11,481 nt of DNA. Origin: JACDDK01 sp038198445. Its GTDB lineage: Bacteria; Actinomycetota; Rubrobacteria; Rubrobacterales; Rubrobacteraceae. Where the stretch lies: NCBI GenBank assembly GCA_038198445.1, contig JBBPZZ010000044.1, forward strand, positions 1 to 11,481, written 5' to 3'. The notes below the pieces were generated by a model. It was not told where the DNA came from. It was given only the letters and a program-made list of their open reading frames with translations, and made no database searches. A program made the position numbers and the translations under genes. Positions 1 to 4,766 of this stretch are shown piece by piece; positions within the stretch are counted from its first letter, which is position 1, and each line of letters starts with the position of its first letter.

Positions 1-126
1 AACACTTTAAGGCAGCGGCTTTCTCGCTTCGTCAGGAAGAGTCTCTCATTTTCCAAATCGGATCGGATGCACGAGATTTGCTTGCGGCTCTTTCTGCACC
101 GCTACAACCTCTCTCATCTACCATGA
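1..126 (+). CDS. IS1-family transposase, C-terminal fragment (cut by window start)
   Basis: Reading frame 1 is open from the first base to a TGA at 124-126 and encodes 41 residues. The peptide begins NTLRQRLSRFVRKSLSFSKS and continues with DRMHEICLRLFLHRYNLS. This resembles the C-terminus of IS1-type (InsB-like) transposases, where an LRQ-LxRxxRKxLSFSKS segment and a final H-YN motif follow the catalytic core. The catalytic DDE residues would lie to the left of the window and cannot be seen. IS1-family enzymes move their element by a DDE mechanism. The gene is too short for a default ORF caller and has no start here. Family assignment rests on remembered motif similarity, so it is good but not certain; whether the full-length gene is intact cannot be judged. 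Confidence 0.7.
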   Translation, partial: NTLRQRLSRFVRKSLSFSKSDRMHEICLRLFLHRYNLSHLP

Positions 127-140
127 TTGAGCCACTACCT
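127..140. mobile_element. possible right end of the IS1-type element
   Basis: Just after the transposase stop codon the sequence reads, inward on the minus strand, AGGTAGTGGCTCAA. IS1-family elements end a few bases after the transposase gene with an inverted repeat that often begins GG, so this is where a right terminal repeat would be expected. The matching left repeat and the 8-9 bp target duplication lie outside the window, so this is inference from position only. Confidence 0.25.
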
Positions 141-152
141 ACTGGCGAAGTC

Positions 153-650
153 CTAGCCTGCGCTCCTGCGGGAAGCCGCCAGAGAGGCGACGCGCGGCGC
201 TATAAGGTCGGCTAACTCTTCGAGCAACGCCTCGTCCTCGCTCGTGAACGCCCCAATCGTGTCGCTGTCAATGTCGAACTGGCCGACGATTTCGCCCTCG
301 TGCCGGATCAGGACGACCAGCTCCGAGCGGGTGTGTAGGGAGCAGGCCAGGTAGTTGTCCAGCTCGCGCACGTCCTCGACGATCTGGTTTTGGTTTTCGG
401 CGACCGCCGTGCCGCAGACACCGTCGCCGATTTCGATGCGCGAGTGATCCGGCGCTTCATCAGACCCGGCGAACGGCCCGACGACGAGCGCGCCATCCAC
501 CATCAGGTAGATGCCGCTCCAGTCCCACAGTGGATGCGCTGCGTGTACGAGCTTTACGATTTCGTTCAGCACTTCGTCGTCCGGCGCTACGGAGTTCGCC
601 AGAGCCTCGACTTCGGCCTTGAGTTCGGTTGTAGTTTCTTGTTCCCTCAC
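153..650 (-). CDS. GAF-domain protein, free methionine-(R)-sulfoxide reductase type
   Basis: The chosen start is GTG at 648-650, because AAAGAGGTG lies 6 nt upstream; the frame extends to 755, but those 35 extra residues are Arg/Ser-rich and unlike the family. The product has 165 residues, the usual size of the family. It is a single GAF domain with WxWSGIY (about residue 42), VVGPFAG, GDGVCGTAV (Cys79), YLACS (Cys103) and FDIDS near residue 127. Family members reduce free L-methionine-(R)-sulfoxide in the cytosol using a catalytic Cys plus resolving Cys residues. Cys79 and Cys103 are 24 apart, as Cys94 and Cys118 are in the E. coli enzyme, but the position matching E. coli Cys84 is His69 here. 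It could instead be a non-enzymatic GAF sensor. It is transcribed divergently from modA. Confidence 0.8.
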   Translation of the reverse strand: MREQETTTELKAEVEALANSVAPDDEVLNEIVKLVHAAHPLWDWSGIYLMVDGALVVGPFAGSDEAPDHSRIEIGDGVCGTAVAENQNQIVEDVRELDNYLACSLHTRSELVVLIRHEGEIVGQFDIDSDTIGAFTSEDEALLEELADLIAPRVASLAASRRSAG

Positions 651-839
651 TGGACACCTCTTTCGCTTACGCGAGCACCTGCTCTGGATAGTAGAGCATC
701 GAGAACGGCCTCCTGTAAAGCCACGGTTCGAGCTGCTTTTCAGACTCCTCGGCACGAAAGTCTATGCACGTTGCACAAAGACTGTGGACAGAACGTTATC
801 TAACATAAGGTTTCGCGTATCTAAAACGTCGGAGGGGAG
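651..839. promoter_or_regulatory. divergent intergenic region between the GAF gene and modA
   Basis: These 189 bp must hold promoters for both neighbours. No textbook sigma-70 pair with 16-18 bp spacing is visible. TTGCAC at 771-776 is a possible -35 for modA, but the nearest AT-rich -10 candidates (TATCTA at 797, TAACAT at 801) are 20 or more bases away. The 3' part, just before modA, is more AT-rich than its surroundings and contains an imperfect palindrome listed separately. No RNA gene or further ORF is seen. Confidence 0.45.
794..810. promoter_or_regulatory. imperfect palindrome before modA, candidate operator
   Basis: CGTTAT-CTAAC-ATAAGG is an inverted repeat with 5 of 6 arm bases paired, ending 29 bp before the modA start. 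The half-site CGTTAT/ATAACG is the one seen in E. coli ModE operators, but there the halves are much further apart, so the likeness may be chance. If it is an operator it would suit repression of molybdate uptake when molybdate is plentiful. Confidence 0.25.
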
Positions 840-1694
840 TTGGGCGCGGGTTTGATCCGGTCGAAGTACATTGTCTTTACGGTTATATTCTTGACGCTGT
901 CTGCTCTTGTATCGTGCGAGGCCGCCAGCGGAAGCTCTGGTCAGGGTGGCGGTGGTAAGTCCGGTGAAAACGGAGGAGGGAATGAGGGTACCGTAACCGT
1001 GTTGGCAGCCTCCTCGCTCACGGACGCTTTTGGAGAACTGGCGAAGAACTTCGAGAAGCAGAATCCCGGCGTCAAGGTAAAGACAAGTTTCGGGGCCAGC
1101 TCGGATCTCCTGGCACAGCTTCAGCAAGGAGCTCCCGCCGACGTCTACGCCTCGGCGGACACCGAGAAGATGGATAGCGCCGAAAAAGATAACCTCGTGG
1201 CCGGGGAGCCGCGGATATTCGTCAAGAACCGCGAGGTAGTAATGGTTCCCAAAGACAACCCGGCGAACATAAAGAGCTTCCAGGGCCTCGACAAGCCTGG
1301 TATAAAGCTCGTGCTGGCGGCGGATGAGGTCCCGGCCGCCGAGTACGCCAAGCAGATCCTGGACAAGGCGAACTCCGAGTACGGGAGCGACTTCAAGAAG
1401 AGTGTTCTCTCCAACGTGGTCTCCAGGGAGTCGGATGTGCGGGCGTCCGTCAACCGGGTGGCGGTCGGAGACGCCGACGCAACCTTCGGCTACGCCAGCG
1501 ACTACACGCCGGACGTAAGGGACAAGGCAAAAGTCGTCCCGATCCCGGAAAAACTGAACATCATAGCCACCTATCCGATAGCCGCTCTCAAAGATGCGAA
1601 AAACCCGGACCTTGCGAAGAAGTGGGTGGACCTAGTGGTAAGTAACAAGGGCCAGAGCGTACTCGAGAAGTGGGGGTTCGAGCCGGCGGCTTGA
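840..1694 (+). CDS. modA: molybdate ABC transporter substrate-binding lipoprotein ModA
   Basis: This periplasm-side (or membrane-anchored) receptor captures molybdate and delivers it to the ModB permease. The 284-residue product starts with a lipoprotein signal: basic n-region, hydrophobic stretch, lipobox LVSC with Cys26, then a Gly/Ser-rich linker to about residue 50. The mature protein has the ModA signatures VLAASSLTDAF (Ser58/Ser59), FGASSDLLAQL (Ser87), GAPADVYASAD and ATFGYASDY (Tyr218), which are the segments that line the oxyanion pocket in the family. The start is TTG at 840, 4 nt after GGAGG in GGAGGGGAG; TTG at 852 is an alternative that keeps the signal peptide. The stop codon overlaps the modB start by 1 nt. 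Tungstate binding (WtpA/TupA-like) cannot be excluded by sequence alone, but the motifs fit ModA best. Confidence 0.93.
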   Translation: MGAGLIRSKYIVFTVIFLTLSALVSCEAASGSSGQGGGGKSGENGGGNEGTVTVLAASSLTDAFGELAKNFEKQNPGVKVKTSFGASSDLLAQLQQGAPADVYASADTEKMDSAEKDNLVAGEPRIFVKNREVVMVPKDNPANIKSFQGLDKPGIKLVLAADEVPAAEYAKQILDKANSEYGSDFKKSVLSNVVSRESDVRASVNRVAVGDADATFGYASDYTPDVRDKAKVVPIPEKLNIIATYPIAALKDAKNPDLAKKWVDLVVSNKGQSVLEKWGFEPAA

Positions 1695-2530
1695 TGAAGA
1701 AGCGTAAAGGCGGCCTCTTATCGAGGCGTATCAGGAGCGGCGACACGCTGGCGTCCGGACTGGCCGTCGCCGCCCTGGCGCTGCTCGCGGGCTTCATAAG
1801 CCTGCCCCTGATCAGCCTCGTACTGTGGACGCTGAACGAGAGTGCCTGGCGGTCGATGACTTCTCCGGTCGCCAGGGACGCCCTGCTCCTGAGCCTCAAG
1901 ACCACTTCGATCTCCATGACGATCCTTCTGCTCCTGGGGACTCCGGCCGCATACTTGCTGGCGCGGACGGATTTTCCCGGTAACCGGGCGGTCAACACCC
2001 TCATGGACTTGCCGGTGGTGCTCCCCCCGAGCGCGGCGGGGATTGCGCTACTCTTGGCGTTCGGACGGTTCGGCTTAATAGGTCAGTACCTCAACGTATT
2101 CGGGATAACCCTTACCTTTACGACGGTCGCGGTGGTGATGGCGGAGGTCTTCGTCGCCGCGCCCTTCTACCTACGGCAGGCTGTCACGAGTTTCGCCGGG
2201 ATAGATCGCAACATCGAGGAGGCGGCGATGGTCGATGGGGCTGACCGGTCAGCCGTATTCTTCAGGATCACCATACCGCTGGCGTTCCCGGCGCTCGTGG
2301 CTGGAGCGCTGACCGCCTGGGCCAGGGCGCTCGGGGAGTTCGGGGCCACGATCATCTTCGCCGGCAGCTTCCAGGGCGTCACCCAGACCATACCGCTCGC
2401 CATCTTCTCCGCCTTCCAGAGCGACCTCGACGCCGCCGTGGCCCTCTCCGTGCTGGTACTCGGCTTCGCCTTCACCGTCATCCTCGCCGTGAGATACCTG
2501 ACCAGGAGAGCGACCGAGTACGACGGCTAG
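1694..2530 (+). CDS. modB: molybdate ABC transporter permease ModB
   Basis: This is the inner-membrane permease that forms the molybdate channel and docks the ATPase. The 278 residues contain about five to six hydrophobic segments (near residues 20-45, 65-90, 105-125, 140-160, 195-220 and 245-270). The cytoplasmic EAA loop at about residues 176-195 reads EEAAMVDGADRSAVFFRI and is followed by ITIPLAFPAL. DLPVVLPPSAAG is also typical of ModB. The start ATG at 1694 overlaps the modA TGA (TGATG), which implies translational coupling; a GTG at 1670 in the same frame would overlap modA further and adds no family sequence. The expected third gene, the ATPase modC, is absent: the next gene is on the opposite strand and its stop lies 8 bp away. 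Confidence 0.93.
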   Translation: MKKRKGGLLSRRIRSGDTLASGLAVAALALLAGFISLPLISLVLWTLNESAWRSMTSPVARDALLLSLKTTSISMTILLLLGTPAAYLLARTDFPGNRAVNTLMDLPVVLPPSAAGIALLLAFGRFGLIGQYLNVFGITLTFTTVAVVMAEVFVAAPFYLRQAVTSFAGIDRNIEEAAMVDGADRSAVFFRITIPLAFPALVAGALTAWARALGEFGATIIFAGSFQGVTQTIPLAIFSAFQSDLDAAVALSVLVLGFAFTVILAVRYLTRRATEYDG

Positions 2531-2538
2531 GATGCGCT

Positions 2539-3282
2539 TCAACGCCCGCGAAAGATCTTGACCGCCGAGAAGATAAGGATCGCACCAAGTATGAGCTTGA
2601 GCGCGGCGGCCGGGATCAGGCCCACCATCAATCCTCCGATGACGGCTCCGATCACCGATCCCACACCCATCGGGGCAACGGTTCCGGTGAGGTCTCGACG
2701 TTCGGAGAAAGCTCCGAGACGAGCGTGCCGGAAAATGCCCACGGCCACGGTTGGGAGGCTTATGAGCAAGCTGGCCGTCCCCGCCGCTTTTATGCCGGCG
2801 CCGAAGGCGAAGACGAGGGTCGGGATTATAAGCTCGCCTCCCGCGACGCCGAGCAGACTGCTCACCAGCCCGATAAATAGACCAAACACGAGCCCGGCGG
2901 CGACGCGCCAAAACACCGCTTCGGGGAGCAAGCCCGGAACGCCCCGCGGCAGGAAAGCTTCGACCATCAGGGCGCTGCCTATCACCACGAGAAGCAAGAC
3001 GATAATTCGCTCAAGCAACTGTTCGGAGACGCGGTGTACGAGGGCCGTGCCGAAGTACGCGGAAGAGACCGCGCCGCAGATCATGGCGACAATGACCGGA
3101 AGGAGGTTCAGCACCGGCCCCAGAGAAAGCGTGCCGCCCCGGATCAGGAGCGCGCTGACGAGTGTTATCAGGCTGATGGAAAGGTTCAGGGCGACGGCGC
3201 GGCGAGCCCGGTAACCGAACACTCCGGCCAGCACCGGCAACCGGAACTCCGCGCCGCCGAGACCGATCAGGCCGCCCAGCAA
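2539..3282 (-). CDS. TauE/SafE (TSUP) family membrane transporter, start uncertain
   Basis: This is a polytopic membrane protein of the sulfite exporter TauE/SafE family, whose members move sulfite, sulfoacetate or other small anions. It has the N-terminal GLGGAEFRLP signature of the first half-repeat, a second repeat near residues 125-150 (FIGLVSSLLGVAGGELIIP) and about seven hydrophobic segments, ending SAVKIFRGR. The first standard start codon is TTG at 3282, giving 247 residues, but it has no ribosome binding site and cuts the first membrane helix. Between this TTG and the TAG of the upstream TOBE gene the same frame is open for 31 codons (ending LAFLWGAPIGL, clearly family-like) yet has no ATG, GTG or TTG. 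ATC at 3355-3357, beginning ITKNQDSTDIRR, would fit best as an N-terminus. The gene converges on modB. Its substrate is unknown; a role linked to molybdate or sulfur oxyanions is inferred only from context. Confidence 0.8.
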   Translation of the reverse strand: MLGGLIGLGGAEFRLPVLAGVFGYRARRAVALNLSISLITLVSALLIRGGTLSLGPVLNLLPVIVAMICGAVSSAYFGTALVHRVSEQLLERIIVLLLVVIGSALMVEAFLPRGVPGLLPEAVFWRVAAGLVFGLFIGLVSSLLGVAGGELIIPTLVFAFGAGIKAAGTASLLISLPTVAVGIFRHARLGAFSERRDLTGTVAPMGVGSVIGAVIGGLMVGLIPAAALKLILGAILIFSAVKIFRGR

Positions 3283-3375
3283 CCCGATGGGAGCGCCCCA
3301 CAGGAAGGCGAGCCCTGGCGCGCGTCGGATGTCCGTACTGTCCTGGTTTTTAGTGATGCGGGTTGGCGCTGGGCT

Positions 3376-3594
3376 CTAGGCCAGGCCCTCATCGGTCAGG
3401 AGCATTACGTCGGTCGCCTTCACGAGGGCCGTGACCTCCTTGCCCACTTCGAGTCCCAACTCTTCGACGCTCTCGCGGGTTATGAGGGCGACCATATGGT
3501 TGTCGCCGACCTGTAGCGAGACCCTCGCGGCTGCCTCGCCCTTTACTATCTCGGTAACCGTGCCTGGTAGCCGGTTGCGGGCGCTAAGTTTCAT
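3376..3594 (-). CDS. stand-alone TOBE-domain molbindin
   Basis: The 72-residue product is one complete TOBE/Mop domain: it opens MKLSARNRLPGTVTEIVKGEA, continues ARVSLQVGDNHMVALITRES and ends with GKEVTALVKATDVMLL. Such small proteins oligomerise and bind molybdate or tungstate in the cytosol, as storage or as a sensor; the same domain closes ModC and ModE. The ATG at 3592-3594 has a clear AAAGGAG ribosome binding site 8 nt upstream. The gene overlaps the preceding helix-turn-helix gene by 11 nt, so the two are probably translated together. Its TAG stop is in frame with the following TauE reading frame. Because no modC is present nearby, this may be the only TOBE domain serving ModAB locally. 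Confidence 0.9.
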   Translation of the reverse strand: MKLSARNRLPGTVTEIVKGEAAARVSLQVGDNHMVALITRESVEELGLEVGKEVTALVKATDVMLLTDEGLA

Positions 3595-3955
3595 CTTTGT
3601 TGCTCCTTTCAGTTGTGGTCGCCAGCAGGCCGAGCTGAAGCGCGAGCCTCGCCCGGTGGTCCTTTAAGTCTAGCCCGGTTAGCTCCTGTATGCGTGTCAG
3701 GCGATATGGTAGGCTATTGCGATGCAGGTAGAGTCGGTCAGCGGCCTCGCTTGCGTTGGCGTTGGCGGCGAAGAAAACGCGCAGAGTGCGGATGAGGTCG
3801 CTTCTGTGCTTGCGGTCGTAGATTTCGATGGGTTCGATCAGGTCGCGGAAAGGTTGCAGGTCTGAAGAACGCGCCAACTCTTCGAACATGGATTCCAGAT
3901 CCAAAACCACCAACAACTCCAATATGCTCAACCGCTCGAAGATTCTATAATCCAC
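3584..3955 (-). CDS. short PucR/CdaR-type helix-turn-helix protein
   Basis: The 123-residue product matches only the C-terminal part of PucR/CdaR-type regulators. It has a helical lead (FERLSILELLVVLDLESM, then IEPIEIYDRKHRSDLIRTL), then the HTH_30 DNA-binding domain with the landmarks NASEAADRLYLHRNSLPYRL and TRIQELTGLDL at about residues 65-105. Full-length PucR proteins have roughly 400-550 residues, with an N-terminal sensing domain that is missing here, and no remnant is found in any minus-strand frame upstream. The start is taken as GTG at 3953-3955; upstream the frame reaches a stop at 3995-3997 with no ATG/GTG/TTG, and no good ribosome binding site is visible. Bacillus PucR controls xanthine dehydrogenase genes, so control of the divergent cox operon is plausible. 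It may be a functional mini-regulator or a decayed gene. Confidence 0.75.
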   Translation of the reverse strand: MDYRIFERLSILELLVVLDLESMFEELARSSDLQPFRDLIEPIEIYDRKHRSDLIRTLRVFFAANANASEAADRLYLHRNSLPYRLTRIQELTGLDLKDHRARLALQLGLLATTTERSNKDET

Positions 3956-3983
3956 CGGAGACGCCGGTATGCGTAAGTTACCA

Positions 3984-4012
3984 CTATTAACAACTCAGTA
4001 GCTCACTGGCAA
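3984..4012 (-). promoter_or_regulatory. possible promoter of the HTH-TOBE-TauE block
   Basis: On the minus strand TTGCCA (4007-4012, 5 of 6 to TTGACA) is followed after 17 bp by TAATAG (3984-3989, 3 of 6 to TATAAT). Transcription would begin near 3977, giving a leader of about 20 nt before the GTG start at 3955. The spacing is ideal but the -10 is weak. Confidence 0.35.
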
Positions 4013-4171
4013 CTTTCCACTGTCTCATATCCTACGCACTATTCCACCGGCGACATGCACGAAGAAATCCACCTGTGTTAGACTGCCCAAACTCCGGTTT
4101 GATAGGGAATAAACAGGTTGCGAGACCACCGGATAGAGGGGAAAGAGTAACGCTTGTAATACTGCTAACAG

Positions 4172-4185
4172 CGGTTCGGGAACCG
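4172..4185. promoter_or_regulatory. perfect palindrome upstream of coxS, candidate operator
   Basis: CGGTTC-GG-GAACCG has two perfect 6-bp arms and a 2-bp centre, and lies 79 bp before the coxS start. The size and symmetry suit a dimeric DNA-binding protein. No T-tract follows, so a terminator is unlikely. The neighbouring PucR-type protein is an obvious candidate binder, but this is inference. Confidence 0.3.
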
Positions 4186-4264
4186 GGTAGGAGAAACTGA
4201 ACCGAGGGCGGAATGCGCGGCGTTCGATTTCCGCTTGGGGACATCTAAGGGAAAGGAGAATAGG

Positions 4265-4753
4265 TTGCGAAGAATCCAGATGACGGTGGACGGGAAGCCG
4301 CACGTCGCGGAGGTGGAGCCGAGGCTGTTGTTGATCCATCACCTGCGGGAGAACCTTGGTATCGGGGGGACACAGGTAGGATGCGACACCTCCAACTGCG
4401 GGGCTTGCACGATATTGATGGACGGGGAGTCGATCAAGTCGTGTACGGTGCTCGCGGTGCAGGCTGACGGACGCGAGATCACCACGGTCCAGGGCATCGC
4501 CGAGAACGGCGACTGGCATCCGATGCAGACGGCGTTCCACGAGCAGCATGGACTTCAATGCGGTTACTGCACGCCGGGCATGATCATGGCCTCCATCAGC
4601 CTCTTGAAGGAGAACCCGAATCCCTCGGAAGATGAGATTCGGGAAGGCCTCGAAGGCAACGTGTGCCGCTGCACCGGCTACGAGAACATCATCAAGGCCG
4701 TACAGCAGGCGGCCGGCCAGATGCAGGGCTCCAGCAGCCCGGTCGCGTCCTAG
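4265..4753 (+). CDS. coxS: molybdenum hydroxylase small (2Fe-2S) subunit, CoxS-like
   Basis: This is the iron-sulfur subunit that passes electrons from the molybdenum site in CoxL to FAD in CoxM. The 162-residue product has the plant-ferredoxin-type [2Fe-2S] motif CDTSNCGAC (Cys40, Cys45, Cys48) with Cys60, and the helical second-cluster domain with CGYC (Cys99, Cys102) and CRC (Cys134, Cys136). All eight ligands are present and the length is normal. The start is TTG at 4265, chosen because AAAGGAG sits 6 nt upstream; a TTG at 4235 in the same frame has no such site. It is the first gene of the operon, 13 nt before coxL. The symbol follows the family; CO as the substrate is not implied. Confidence 0.93.
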   Translation: MRRIQMTVDGKPHVAEVEPRLLLIHHLRENLGIGGTQVGCDTSNCGACTILMDGESIKSCTVLAVQADGREITTVQGIAENGDWHPMQTAFHEQHGLQCGYCTPGMIMASISLLKENPNPSEDEIREGLEGNVCRCTGYENIIKAVQQAAGQMQGSSSPVAS

Positions 4754-4766
4754 AAAGGGGTTTGGA

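Larger units (their letters stand above)
3956..4264. promoter_or_regulatory. divergent regulatory region and leader of the cox operon
   Basis: These 309 bp separate the HTH gene from coxS and carry no convincing ORF; the minus-strand frames across them show no protein-like sequence. The region is visibly richer in A and T than the flanking genes. It holds a possible minus-strand promoter (3984-4012), a perfect short palindrome (4172-4185), the pair TCCGGT (4093-4098) / ACCGGA (4128-4133), and a weak stem GCGGAA (4208-4213) / TTCCGC (4229-4234) just before the coxS ribosome binding site. CCACCGG occurs three times (3952, 4044 and 4126). I could not assign a known riboswitch. Confidence 0.5.

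Noticed and set aside
651..755. N-terminal extension of the GAF protein
   Set aside because: Arg/Ser-rich and not family-like; the GTG at 648-650 has a strong AAAGAGGTG site and gives the usual length.
2249..2911. 220-codon minus-strand ORF across the modB/tauE junction
   Set aside because: It crosses two recognisable genes in the wrong frame and its translation is Arg/Gly-rich low-complexity sequence typical of GC-rich shadow frames.
2558..3214. 218-codon plus-strand ORF opposite tauE
   Set aside because: Antisense shadow of the TauE coding region; rich in Pro, Arg and Thr without any motif.
3952..4132. Three copies of CCACCGG in the region before coxS
   Set aside because: The 7-bp word is GC-rich and the flanks and spacing (92 and 82 bp) differ; copies could be chance in this genome.
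4025..4558. 177-codon minus-strand ORF over the coxS leader and coxS, checked as a possible lost N-terminus of the PucR-type gene
   Set aside because: The translation shows no PucR or GGDEF-like features and mostly mirrors coxS.
4632..4766. Upstream extension of coxL overlapping coxS
   Set aside because: The extra 45 residues are an Arg/Ala-rich out-of-frame reading of coxS; GTG 4767 has a good ribosome binding site and the family N-terminus.
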